A DNA stretch of 48,581 nucleotides, taken from contig CAMVPB010000007.1 of NCBI GenBank assembly GCA_947169285.1, positions 1-48,581 of the forward strand, given 5' to 3'. The position numbers and the translations under genes were made by a program. Source of the DNA: an uncultured bacterium. GTDB lineage: Bacteria; Bacillota_I; Bacilli_A; RF39; UBA660. The notes beneath the pieces are model-generated. The model saw only the letters and a list, made by a program, of their open reading frames with translations. It did no database searches and was not told where the DNA came from. This document shows, one piece after another, positions 41,422 through 48,581 of this stretch (its first letter is position 1; each line of letters begins with the position of its first letter).

Positions 41422-42726
41422 TTAAAAAGGCATTTTTAATTTCCCATTTTTCATTTGTTTCATCATTGTTTGCATCATTTCAAATTGTTTTAATAATCTA
41501 TTAACATCCTCAACTTTTGTTCCACTACCTTTAGCAACTCTTATCTTTCTACTAGCTTTTAAGATATCTGGATTTTTTCTTTCTTCTGGTGTCATAGACA
41601 AAACAATAGCTTCTGTTCTAGCAATTACCTTAGGATCTACATTTATGTTATTAAGTCCCATTCTAGAAGCACCTGGTAAAAGCTTTAATAAATTCTCTAA
41701 TGGCCCCATTTTTTTAATTTGTTTCATTGTACTTAAAAAATCTTCTAAATCAAATTTACCTTTTTGAAAGTTTTTAGCAGTTTTTTCTGCTTCATCTTTG
41801 TCAATTACACTTTCAGTTTTTTCAATAATAGATAAAAGGTCTCCTTCACCTATTATTCTAGATGCCATTCTTTCTGAATTGAATTCAGATATTCCATCTA
41901 GTTTTTCAGAGTCACCTATTAGTTTAATTGGAACATTTGTTAAATGCCTTAAAGAAAGTGCTACACCACCTTTAGTATTACCATCCATTTTAGTAAGAAT
42001 ACACCCAGTTAATTTAACACATTCATTAAATCCGTTTATAACATTAATTGCATCCTGTCCCATCATTGCATCAATTACTAATATAATCTCTGACGGCTTT
42101 ATAACACTATCAATTTCTTTTATTTCATTCATTAATACTTCATCAACTTGAAGTCTACCAGCAGTATCTATAATTATATAATCAAAGCCATTGCTTTTAG
42201 CATACTCTATACCATTCTTGGCAATATTTAAAACATCTTTACCTTCTTCAGAATATACCTCTATTCCTAAAGATTTGCCAATTTCTTTTAATTGATTAAT
42301 AGCAGCCGGCCTATAAACATCACAAGCAATAAACATCGGTTTCTTATGATTATGTTTCCTTACAAAATTACCAAGTTTACCAGCTGTTGTTGTTTTACCA
42401 GAGCCTTGTAAACCAACTAGCATTGTTACATCAAAATTTTTGGTTACATTAAGAGAAACTGTTTCACCCAAAAGATTTACTATTTCATCTTTAACTATTT
42501 TTATAAATAAATCACCAGGTTTTAAACTTTTACTTACTTCTTCACCCAATGCTTTTTCTTTAACATTTTCAGTGAACTCTTTTACTATTTTATAGTTAAC
42601 ATCTGCTTCTAGCAAGCATAATCTTATTTCCCTTAAGCTATCCTTTATATTATCTTCAGTTATCTTTCCATAACCTTTAACATTACTTAATACTTTACCT
42701 AATTTTTCAGATAAGTTTTCAAACAT
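41422..42726 (-). CDS. ffh: Signal recognition particle protein Ffh
   Basis: The GTPase of the signal recognition particle, which binds signal peptides with 4.5S RNA and delivers ribosomes to FtsY. The N domain starts MFENLSEKLGKVLSNVKGYG; the G domain has the P-loop VGLQGSGKTTT, DTAGRLQVDE and TKMDGNTKGG. The M domain (about 300-434) has the signal-binding MGPLENLLKLLPGASRM and the RNA-binding helix with SMTPEERKNPDI and SRKIRVAKGSG. The 434 residues are typical. No rpsP, ylxM or 4.5S RNA neighbour is seen here. The radical SAM gene starts 41 nt downstream without a clear terminator between. Confidence 0.96.
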   Translation of the reverse strand: MFENLSEKLGKVLSNVKGYGKITEDNIKDSLREIRLCLLEADVNYKIVKEFTENVKEKALGEEVSKSLKPGDLFIKIVKDEIVNLLGETVSLNVTKNFDVTMLVGLQGSGKTTTAGKLGNFVRKHNHKKPMFIACDVYRPAAINQLKEIGKSLGIEVYSEEGKDVLNIAKNGIEYAKSNGFDYIIIDTAGRLQVDEVLMNEIKEIDSVIKPSEIILVIDAMMGQDAINVINGFNECVKLTGCILTKMDGNTKGGVALSLRHLTNVPIKLIGDSEKLDGISEFNSERMASRIIGEGDLLSIIEKTESVIDKDEAEKTAKNFQKGKFDLEDFLSTMKQIKKMGPLENLLKLLPGASRMGLNNINVDPKVIARTEAIVLSMTPEERKNPDILKASRKIRVAKGSGTKVEDVNRLLKQFEMMQTMMKQMKNGKLKMPF

Positions 42727-42777
42727 AATATCACCATATTCATTTTATCATAAAATAAGTTATTTTTCTTTAAAAAT

Positions 42778-42805
42778 AAAACAAGTTATTTATTTAACTT
42801 GTTTT
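42778..42805 (-). terminator. Terminator of yvcK
   Basis: A perfect 10-bp stem (AAAACAAGTT / AACTTGTTTT, loop 8) followed on the minus strand by a U-rich stretch. The stop codon of yvcK lies at the edge of the stem. Confidence 0.78.
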
Positions 42806-43754
42806 TAACTTCTAATTCTCTAAATATATAAAATCCAAGATTCAATGCATTGTGTCTAAGTATTCCAGTGGATTCATCAATAAAATCATCAACTATAACT
42901 CTTTTAACAAGTTTTTTAGTTTCTTCTTTATCATAAATAACAGGATCCTTTTTTTCTTTTGTTTCATATTTTTTAACCATTGGTTCTGTTATTTCACCAT
43001 TATTTACAACTACTATATCTATCTTTCTCTTACCTAAATATGAATTTAATAATTTAACATGGTTACTTACTTTGAATTTATCAGTTTCACCTGGTTGAGT
43101 CATCATGTTACATACGTACATTATAGGTGTTTTAATTTCATCAATTGTTTTAACAATTTCTTTACATAACAAATCTGGTATAATACTTGTAAATAAACTT
43201 CCCATACTAAATATAATAAGATCTGCCTCTTTTAAAGCTTTTATTACTTTAGGATTTACTTTAACTTTATTTTTATAATAAACTTTTTTAATAACGCCAT
43301 TATAATCAGTAATATTATGTTCTCCTTCAATAATTTTACCATCTTTCATTTTAGCCATTAAAATAGCATTATCTTCTGTGAGTGGTAAAACATGCCCTTT
43401 TAAATTGAGAACACTACTTAATACCTCTATTCCATCAGACATATTACCAGTTATATTTGATAAGGCAGTTAACATCAAATTGCCCACTGTATGGCCATTT
43501 AAATCACTTGTTGTTTTAAATCTATAATTAAGAAGCTCTTCCATAAGTTCATCAGTTTCAGATAAAGATGCAATTACCTTCCTAATATCACCTACTGCAG
43601 GTATTTTAAATTCTTTTCTTAGTTTTCCAGTAGATGAACCATCATCACAAACTGATACTACTGCAGTTATATCCACCGGAAATTTTTTTAAACCTATTAA
43701 TAAAGATGAAAGCCCTGATCCTCCACCAAGAGCAACTATTTTTTTCTTTTTCAT
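42786..43754 (-). CDS. yvcK: YvcK/GlmR-type gluconeogenesis factor
   Basis: This is the CofD-like-fold protein known as YvcK, GlmR or CuvA. In Bacillus it binds UDP-GlcNAc and directs carbon to cell-wall precursors. The start KKKKIVALGGGSGLSSLLIGLKK is typical, with VSVCDDGSSTGKLRKEF, VGDIRKVIASL, HTVGNLMLTALSNITG and IFSMGSLFTSIIPDLL following. About 322 residues equals Bacillus YvcK (317). I choose ATG 43754 with AGGAAGAG upstream rather than the in-frame ATG five codons earlier. Its usual neighbours rapZ and whiA are absent, so it is a single-gene unit. Confidence 0.93.
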   Translation of the reverse strand: MKKKKIVALGGGSGLSSLLIGLKKFPVDITAVVSVCDDGSSTGKLRKEFKIPAVGDIRKVIASLSETDELMEELLNYRFKTTSDLNGHTVGNLMLTALSNITGNMSDGIEVLSSVLNLKGHVLPLTEDNAILMAKMKDGKIIEGEHNITDYNGVIKKVYYKNKVKVNPKVIKALKEADLIIFSMGSLFTSIIPDLLCKEIVKTIDEIKTPIMYVCNMMTQPGETDKFKVSNHVKLLNSYLGKRKIDIVVVNNGEITEPMVKKYETKEKKDPVIYDKEETKKLVKRVIVDDFIDESTGILRHNALNLGFYIFRELEVKNKLNK

Positions 43755-43794
43755 ATTTCTCTTCCTCATAATAGATTATATCTTTTTTTAATAA

Positions 43795-43825
43795 AAAATA
43801 AAACTCTTTTTTAGAGTTTTATTTT
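43795..43825 (-). terminator. Terminator of the TPR gene
   Basis: A perfect 13-bp stem (AAAATAAAACTCT / AGAGTTTTATTTT, loop of five Ts). The stop codon of the TPR gene is inside the right arm. Confidence 0.8.
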
Positions 43826-45288
43826 GATAAATTTTTAATTTTATTTAAATTATTCTTAGGAACCAATAATTCTACAAGCAATGATTTTTCGTTATCACTG
43901 AGTATATTATCATCAAAACTATTTAATTTTGATAACTCATAAAGCTTTGCAATTTTTCTTAATAAGACATTACATCTAGTTTCATAACTTAAATTTTCAT
44001 CTTCTGTTTTTTCTTCATCTCTATTGTTATTAACCGGAAACATTGTAATAATATCCTTTGTTCCTGGAAGAGTAATAACTCTTATTAATGATTCCCCGTT
44101 ACTTCCGACATTAGGATATTTTATATGATACATATCATTTAAATTTAGTGTTGGAGTTTTTTTATCTTCTGTCAACATTTCTTGTACATCATAGAATAAA
44201 GAAAACACATCAACACTCTTACTAAAATTATTTTTTGCCACATGACTAGTATGATTATTAATTATATGTGCTATTGCGTCTGTTTCATCATAAATTCCAA
44301 TTTGTCTTTGAGAATATGAAAGTTCGCCAAAGCTTGGATACTTATCATAGAAAAAAACTCCTAATTCTTTGAATAAAACTAATACAATTTTCATATTAAT
44401 ATCTTTATTTAAAAAGCTATCGGTTTTAGCTAAATCTTTTATAATGTCATAAGTTTCTTCAGCTTTCCCATCTTTTAAATAAATTATTGATAAAAATATT
44501 CTACTCAACACATCATAATTAGTATTTAATAATGACTTAAACATTTCTATGGCCTCTTCTTTTTTGCCTAACAGATATTTTGTTTTAGGTAAATATATAT
44601 CAAAATATTTGCTGTTTTCAAAACATTGTTCTGCCTTTTTATAATTTCCTTCTTCATACTCAAGTTTACCAAGTTCATAATAAGCACCTTTATGTTTTTT
44701 ATCAATTGCTGTTTCAAAATAATATCTAGCCGCATCCACATTATTAAGAGCATATTCCACTTTTCCTAATTCAAGCCTTATAGTTTTATCTAAATCAGTA
44801 TTCAACAAAGGTTTTAAACACTTTTTTGCTTCTTCATAATTTTCTTGATTAAAATATATTCTAGCTAAATTCAATCTTGCACCTTGATCAAAAGAAGTTC
44901 CAAGTAATTTTTGAAAATATTTTTTACATTTACTTAAATTATTAAATCTTAATTCTAATTTGCCTATCTCATACCTAGCTTTTTCTACATCAAATTGATA
45001 TTCAGCATTATCTTCAACAAAATGAAAATGTTCACTTGCAAGATAATAGTCTTTCAATGCCAAAGCTATTTTGCCTAATTCATAAACTACTTTAACTCTA
45101 TATTTCGTTTTTGATAATGGCTTTAATTCTTCCTTTGCATCACTATACATGCCATTACAAATTAACATTCTTGCGTATTCTAAATGAAGAAAATCATTGC
45201 TTTTATCTTCATCACAATATTTTTTCATAAGAGCCAAATCATTAGATCTCTTTATTTCATATATTTCATCTTTTGTTAAATAAGCCAT
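43819..45288 (-). CDS. Large TPR-repeat protein of unknown function
   Basis: The protein of about 489 residues begins MAYLTKDEIYEIKRS. From about residue 20 to 290 it is made of around eight TPR-like helix pairs: FLHLEYARMLICNGMYSDAKEEL, VVYELGKIALALKDYYLASEHF, ARYEIGKLELRFNNLSKCKKYF, and so on. The pattern 'ARxELGKxE...A' is very regular. The C-terminal about 190 residues are a different domain (HIKYPNVGSNGESLIRVITLPG, then Cys near RCNVLLRKIAKLYELS). No enzyme motif is seen; a cytoplasmic scaffold or regulator is likely. ATG 45288 with GAGGGGG 9 nt before is preferred to an ATG six codons earlier. It is controlled by a promoter with a 20-bp palindrome. Confidence 0.78.
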   Translation of the reverse strand: MAYLTKDEIYEIKRSNDLALMKKYCDEDKSNDFLHLEYARMLICNGMYSDAKEELKPLSKTKYRVKVVYELGKIALALKDYYLASEHFHFVEDNAEYQFDVEKARYEIGKLELRFNNLSKCKKYFQKLLGTSFDQGARLNLARIYFNQENYEEAKKCLKPLLNTDLDKTIRLELGKVEYALNNVDAARYYFETAIDKKHKGAYYELGKLEYEEGNYKKAEQCFENSKYFDIYLPKTKYLLGKKEEAIEMFKSLLNTNYDVLSRIFLSIIYLKDGKAEETYDIIKDLAKTDSFLNKDINMKIVLVLFKELGVFFYDKYPSFGELSYSQRQIGIYDETDAIAHIINNHTSHVAKNNFSKSVDVFSLFYDVQEMLTEDKKTPTLNLNDMYHIKYPNVGSNGESLIRVITLPGTKDIITMFPVNNNRDEEKTEDENLSYETRCNVLLRKIAKLYELSKLNSFDDNILSDNEKSLLVELLVPKNNLNKIKNLSK

Positions 45289-45321
45289 ACGTTTAAACCC
45301 CCTCATTTAAAATGTGCACAT

Positions 45322-45350
45322 ATTATACTACATTTTGGCCAAAATGTAAA
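45322..45350 (-). promoter_or_regulatory. Vegetative promoter of the TPR gene
   Basis: TTTACA (45350-45345) and TATAAT (45327-45322) with a spacer of exactly 17 nt, minus strand. It is the best sigma-A site in the window. Transcription starts near 45315, 27 nt before the start codon. Confidence 0.75.
45329..45348. promoter_or_regulatory. Palindromic operator over the TPR promoter
   Basis: A perfect 20-bp palindrome with half-site TACATTTTGG. It covers the downstream part of the -35 and nearly the whole spacer of the promoter at 45322-45350. No U tract follows, so it is not a terminator. Position and symmetry suit a dimeric repressor that blocks RNA polymerase. The regulator is not known. Confidence 0.6.
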
Positions 45351-45352
45351 GA

Positions 45353-45379
45353 AAATAGAAGCTTTATAATCTTCTATTT
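45353..45379 (-). terminator. Terminator of the DUF308-like gene
   Basis: A perfect 9-bp stem (AAATAGAAG / CTTCTATTT, loop 9), followed on the minus strand by TTTCTTTA. The stop codon lies in the right arm. Confidence 0.7.
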
Positions 45380-45889
45380 CTTTATTATTTTAATACTTTG
45401 TATTCCTATAATGTCAATAATGCTATAAATCATTAACATTAATCCCAAATATCTTAATATTAAATTTGGTACCAATATTTTCCCTAATATGCATAATATT
45501 CCAAGAATAATACCTATTATTGATAAAACTAAATTTAAATGATATTTTTTATTTTGTTTATTACTTAATGTTGTATTTAAATTTAAAAAGCTAGATAACA
45601 ATATATAGATGCCTACTACAAAAGAAATTATTTCACTAATTATATTTGGTCTAATTACTAGAATTAATCCTATTACAAATAATACAACTGTAATTAATAA
45701 TGTCATATTATTTTTTTCTTTATCTTTTATATATATCATTCCGTTTATTATACTATAAGCTATTAAAAATCCCCCAATTATTATTGAAAATGTATTAGTG
45801 ACTTTATCAGCCCATATAAACAAACAAATTCCAATTAAAAATATAAATATTGAAACTATTATTTCGTTTATTTTTTTATTTTTATACAT
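45374..45889 (-). CDS. DUF308/HdeD-like membrane protein
   Basis: The 171-residue protein has about six hydrophobic segments in three pairs, each starting with a Gly/Pro-containing turn: IFIFLIGICLFIWADKV, IIGGFLIAYSIINGMIYI, ITVVLFVIGLILVIRPNII and so on. This internal repeat of 'x-G-I/L-x(n)-P' helices is typical of the HdeD/DUF308 family, which is linked to acid or envelope stress in enterobacteria; its role in Gram-positives is unknown. A basic loop with DKEKNN separates pairs one and two. It follows the serpin gene by 17 nt and has a GGGGGAT site, so both may be one transcript. Confidence 0.8.
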   Translation of the reverse strand: MYKNKKINEIIVSIFIFLIGICLFIWADKVTNTFSIIIGGFLIAYSIINGMIYIKDKEKNNMTLLITVVLFVIGLILVIRPNIISEIISFVVGIYILLSSFLNLNTTLSNKQNKKYHLNLVLSIIGIILGILCILGKILVPNLILRYLGLMLMIYSIIDIIGIQSIKIIKK

Positions 45890-45906
45890 AAATATCCCCC
45901 CAATTA

Positions 45907-47127
45907 TTAATCATCTAATTTTTTACAAGTTGAACCATTCCATTCGTTAGGTTTATATACGCTTCCAAAAAATAACACTTCTTTGGATTTATTGTCTCTT
46001 ATCATATATATAAATGGTTTATTAAACTCGATTTTTATTTCTTTATATTTTTCCGTAGAAATCCCGCTTGCTCTAAGCCCAAAGTATGTAACAGCAGCAG
46101 CTTTAGTACCTTTTTCATTTAAGTCAATATATGTTTTATGAATAGCATCAGATACGTAAATATTATTAATACCTAATCTATTCATGTTTTCTTTAGTAAT
46201 AATTGAAGTGAAATCCGCTTTCTCTGAATCAAACGCATTTTTTATTCCCATATTAATTAGTATATTTTTAAAATTACTTAAATCATAACTATAACTAAAT
46301 CTTGGAATTGACAAAATAAGTCTTTTTTTATAACTTGCTTCTTCAAATTTATCTAACTCATTATTCAATTCATTAATATTTAATTTGCTTATGTAACTTT
46401 CTATATTTTGATTAGGCAAAATTGCGATAAACTCTAAATCTTCTTTATATGGAAGAGAGACTGCTTTCATTTCATCAGTTATTAAATATTTTGCATCAGA
46501 CTCATAAGTATTGTGCATCATTTCAACATTCAGAGATTTTCCAGGTAACATATTAAATTTTTCACTAGTTGTGTTCTCACATTCAAATTGAGAATTCCAT
46601 TTTGCATCTATGGCAATTGCATTTGCAAGTCCAAGAACAAAAGTAGGACTAATTGAATTAAGAATTTTTTCTATCATTCCATCAGTATGCTTATTGACCC
46701 AATCATTTATAATTTCTGGAGTTTCAAATTTATCATACAAAATTTCTGAATTATATTTTTCACTTAGTATATTTTTAAAATCATTTTCAATAATACTATC
46801 ATATGTGTTTTTAATAAATAGAGAATTAGCAATTTTAACATTTTTATTTAATATGTTTAATTCTCTTGACCCAACTACTTTTTCTATTTCATCTCTTGTA
46901 TCATTTTTTGCTCCCAATTTAAGCATATTAAGCGCCATTTCTATACTATATGGACTTATTAAATAGTTCTCACTTTTAAATGTTTTATTTATTATTGTAG
47001 TAGTGAAATCACTTTTATCATTTTGTATTTCTTCTTCATTTTTTTGACTATTAGTTACATAATAAACTACTAAAAAACCAGTAAACAATAAAAGCAAAAT
47101 TACAGTATAAATTATTTTTTTTCTCAT
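45907..47127 (-). CDS. Membrane-anchored serpin (serine protease inhibitor)
   Basis: The 406-residue protein has an N-terminal membrane anchor (about 5-24) and a full serpin fold: YLISPYSIEMALNMLKLGAKNDTRDEI (first part), FVLGLANAIAIDAKWNSQFE, FNKPFIYMIRDNKSKEVLFFGSVYKP at the end. The hinge of the reactive loop is intact: E338-KGTKAAAVT, matching the inhibitory pattern ExGTxAAAxT. By the standard count P1 would be Ser354 with Arg352 at P3. The stretch from P1 to FNKPF is about six residues longer than in alpha-1-antitrypsin, so the true scissile bond is uncertain. Its start overlaps the flavodoxin stop by 4 bases. It could protect the cell from host or rival proteases. Confidence 0.92.
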   Translation of the reverse strand: MRKKIIYTVILLLLFTGFLVVYYVTNSQKNEEEIQNDKSDFTTTIINKTFKSENYLISPYSIEMALNMLKLGAKNDTRDEIEKVVGSRELNILNKNVKIANSLFIKNTYDSIIENDFKNILSEKYNSEILYDKFETPEIINDWVNKHTDGMIEKILNSISPTFVLGLANAIAIDAKWNSQFECENTTSEKFNMLPGKSLNVEMMHNTYESDAKYLITDEMKAVSLPYKEDLEFIAILPNQNIESYISKLNINELNNELDKFEEASYKKRLILSIPRFSYSYDLSNFKNILINMGIKNAFDSEKADFTSIITKENMNRLGINNIYVSDAIHKTYIDLNEKGTKAAAVTYFGLRASGISTEKYKEIKIEFNKPFIYMIRDNKSKEVLFFGSVYKPNEWNGSTCKKLDD

Positions 47128-47573
47128 AAAATCTCCTTATTTAATATTTCTTTAAAATCGTTAACTTTAGGCTCTTTCAAATTAATTATTTTAGTTTCTT
47201 TATATCTTTTTTTTAATAACTTCTCAGTTTTAGGAGCTTTACCACTTCCACTATATAAAATAAACATAAAATTTTTATTTTTTAAATCAAGTTTATCTAA
47301 AACAGTGTTAATTGGACAGGATAGCCTTCCATTCCATATTGGAGAGCCAATTATTATTTCATCATATTTTTCGATATTATTATTAAAATCAATTAGTTTA
47401 CCTTTATGATTTATACCTGCAAGAAAACCACCAGTTAATATTCTTAAAATAAAATTTTTAGGTAGTTCTTCAGATGTTTTAATTTTTCTAATATCAATTT
47501 TTTTAGATTTTAAATAATCTGCAATTAAATCACCATTACCACTCAAACTATAATATATAAATATTCTCCTCAT
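47124..47573 (-). CDS. Flavodoxin-family protein
   Basis: A small FMN protein of about 149 residues. The phosphate-binding loop is YYSLSGNGDLIADYLK at the N-terminus, followed by DEIIIGSPIWNGRLSCPINTVLDKLDL, the isoalloxazine loop typical of flavodoxins used in NAD(P)H-linked reduction, and FMFILYSGSGKAPKTEKLL. It could act in thiol or iron metabolism; no partner is obvious. An ATG at 47585 is in frame, but GAGGG lies just after it and points to ATG 47573. The stop overlaps the serpin start (ATGA), so the serpin is translated by coupling to it. A TATAAT-like box lies between it and the tRNA terminator. Confidence 0.85.
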   Translation of the reverse strand: MRRIFIYYSLSGNGDLIADYLKSKKIDIRKIKTSEELPKNFILRILTGGFLAGINHKGKLIDFNNNIEKYDEIIIGSPIWNGRLSCPINTVLDKLDLKNKNFMFILYSGSGKAPKTEKLLKKRYKETKIINLKEPKVNDFKEILNKEIL

Positions 47574-47598
47574 ATTTACCCTCATAAAAATTATAACA

Positions 47599-47622
47599 TA
47601 AAAAAAGCATCTTGTGATGCTT
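47599..47622 (-). terminator. Terminator of the tRNA cluster
   Basis: A perfect 7-bp stem (AAGCATC / GATGCTT, loop 4), then seven Us on the minus strand, 12 nt after the tRNA-Pro 3' end. Confidence 0.82.
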
Positions 47623-47633
47623 ATTTTTCATAA

Positions 47634-47710
47634 TGGTCGGGAAGACAGGATTTGAACCTGCAACCCCTTGGTCCCAAACCAAATGCTCTACCAAGTTGAG
47701 CCACTTCCCG
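47634..47710 (-). tRNA. tRNA-Pro (anticodon TGG)
   Basis: Acceptor CGGGAAG / CTTCCCG, anticodon loop TTTGGGA, CCA encoded. It is the last tRNA of the cluster in the direction of transcription. Confidence 0.96.
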
Positions 47711-47714
47711 ATTC

Positions 47715-47791
47715 TGGTGCGCCCAAGAGGAGTCGAACCCCCAACCTTTTGATCCGTAGTCAAACGCTCTATCCAGTTGAGCTATAGGCGC
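47715..47791 (-). tRNA. tRNA-Arg (anticodon ACG)
   Basis: Acceptor GCGCCTA / TGGGCGC, anticodon loop CTACGGA, CCA encoded. The A34 would be edited to inosine by TadA. Confidence 0.96.
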
Positions 47792-47819
47792 ATCTCTTCT
47801 TGAGTTTTTATTTTAATTA

Positions 47820-47895
47820 TGGTGGCTTCAGTTGGAATCGAACCAACGACACCAAGATTTTCAGTCTTGTGCTCTACCAACTGAGCTATGAAGCC
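47820..47895 (-). tRNA. tRNA-Phe (anticodon GAA)
   Basis: Acceptor GGCTTCA / TGAAGCC, anticodon loop CTGAAAA, CCA encoded. Confidence 0.96.
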
Positions 47896-47900
47896 AAAAC

Positions 47901-47976
47901 TGGCGGTCCCGACGAGGTTCGAACTCGCGATCTTTCGCGTGACAGGCGAACGTGATAACCACTACACCACGGGACC
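47901..47976 (-). tRNA. tRNA-Asp (anticodon GTC)
   Basis: Acceptor GGTCCCG / CGGGACC, discriminator G as expected for Asp, anticodon loop CTGTCAC, CCA encoded. Confidence 0.96.
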
Positions 47977-47980
47977 ACAT

Positions 47981-48057
<77 letters not shown>

Positions 48058-48070
48058 ATATTATTTAAAA

Positions 48071-48163
48071 TGGCGGAGGAAAAGGGATTCGAACCCCTGC
48101 GCCGATTTCTCGACCTCCCGGTTTTCAAGACCGGTCCCTTCAACCAGACTTGGGTATTCCTCC
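48071..48163 (-). tRNA. tRNA-Ser (anticodon TGA)
   Basis: Class II tRNA of 93 nt with a long variable arm, acceptor GGAGGAA / TTCCTCC, discriminator G, anticodon loop CTTGAAA, CCA encoded. Confidence 0.96.
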
Positions 48164-48173
48164 AATAAAAAAT

Positions 48174-48262
48174 TGGTGCCTCAGGCCGGAGTCGAACCGG
48201 CACGAGCTTTAACACTCGCAGGATTTTAAGTCCTGTGCGTCTACCTATTCCGCCACTAAGGC
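48174..48262 (-). tRNA. tRNA-Leu (anticodon TAA)
   Basis: Class II tRNA of 89 nt, acceptor GCCTTAG with its partner strand CTGAGGC (one G-U), anticodon loop CTTAAAA, discriminator A, CCA encoded. It complements the tRNA-Leu (CAA) at 304-390. Confidence 0.96.
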
Positions 48263-48269
48263 AACAAAA

Positions 48270-48345
48270 TGGTGACCCGCTGGAGATTCGAACTCCAGAC
48301 CCTTTGATTAAAAGTCAAATGCTCTACCTGCTGAGCTAGCGGGTC
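48270..48345 (-). tRNA. tRNA-Lys (anticodon TTT)
   Basis: Acceptor GACCCGC / GCGGGTC, anticodon loop CTTTTAA, CCA encoded. Confidence 0.96.
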
Positions 48346-48357
48346 ATAAACAAATAA

Positions 48358-48433
48358 TGGTTGCCTCGGCTAGATTCGAACTAGCGAAATGCAAGAGTCA
48401 AAGTCTTGTGCCTTACCACTTGGCTACGAGGCA
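48358..48433 (-). tRNA. tRNA-Gln (anticodon TTG)
   Basis: Acceptor TGCCTCG / CGAGGCA starting with U1-A72, as is usual for Gln, anticodon loop CTTTGAC, CCA encoded. Confidence 0.95.
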
Positions 48434-48440
48434 ATCTAAG

Positions 48441-48524
48441 TGGTGGGGAGAAATGGATTCGAACCATTGAACCCGAAGGAACAGATTTACAGTCTGCCGC
48501 GTTTGACCGCTTCGCTATCTCCCC
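48441..48524 (-). tRNA. tRNA-Tyr (anticodon GTA)
   Basis: 84 nt with a long variable arm as in bacterial Tyr tRNAs, acceptor GGGGAGA / TCTCCCC, anticodon loop CTGTAAA, CCA encoded. Confidence 0.96.
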
Positions 48525-48532
48525 ATAAAAAA

Positions 48533-48581
48533 TGGTGCCGAAAACAGGAATCGAACCCGTAACCTACTGATTACAAGTCAG
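48533..48581 (-). tRNA. tRNA-Thr (anticodon TGT), 5' part beyond the window edge
   Basis: The 3' part is visible: anticodon stem-loop CTGAC-TTGTAAT-CAG with anticodon TGT, the T-arm GGGTTCGATTC, the acceptor 3' strand and CCA. The D-arm and 5' acceptor strand lie outside the window. Confidence 0.88.

Overview
The window is very AT-rich, uses the standard bacterial code (TGG for Trp, TGA used as a stop, for example in the ATGA overlaps), and carries strong Shine-Dalgarno sites. It encodes Gram-positive envelope proteins (prsA, lgt, SxxK and M15 carboxypeptidases, a sortase-type surface protein) and many endospore genes (spoIIAA-sigF, spoVAC-AD-AE, a cotD-like coat gene, two YjcZ-like mini-proteins, sigH). 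This fits an uncultured, small-genome, spore-forming Bacillota, probably of the Bacilli side and probably gut-associated. The lineage is an inference; no rRNA is present.

Layout. 1-425: edge of an unknown gene and a Leu tRNA. 426-1701: scpAB condensin genes. 1752-8650: a sporulation block on the minus strand. Read in the direction of transcription it runs dacF, collagen-like protein, TPR-glycosyltransferase, anchored surface protein, spoIIAA-sigF, spoVAC-AD-AE, with terminators separating the units. 8762-15658: a VanY-like peptidase, a cadherin-like surface protein, nucleoside phosphorylase, a pilin-domain protein, HIT protein, sufS, ssb and an XRE regulator. 15659-20988: uvrA, an orphan prepilin gene, uvrB. 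21067-25572: a compact capE-GT-capF-capG cassette for UDP-L-FucNAc sugars. 25727-31648: a small membrane protein, truA, tRNA-Ala, a second VanY-like gene, mscL, sigH-rlmB, trxB, lgt. 31721-36171: surface and spore genes (TasA/LRR-like protein, two YjcZ-like genes, prsA, a thioester-domain adhesin). 36314-45900: recX-rpoZ, asnB, cotD-like, a radical SAM enzyme, ffh, yvcK, a TPR protein, a DUF308-like protein. 45907-47573: a membrane serpin and a flavodoxin. 47634-48581: a cluster of eleven tRNAs, the last cut by the window end.

How it works together. Promoter reading links several genes to the sporulation cascade: a sigma-G/F-type promoter before spoVAC, and exact sigma-K-type promoters (AC-N16-CATANNNTA) before the cotD-like gene and the yjcZ-like pair. 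The most unusual point is the spoIIA locus. spoIIAA overlaps sigF directly, with no room for the anti-sigma kinase gene spoIIAB, and the SpoIIAA phospho-serine motif DSSG/DSTG reads DNYG. This suggests forespore sigma-F control that does not use the classical phosphorylation switch. The other notable style is genome compaction: in more than ten genes the stop codon lies inside the terminator hairpin.
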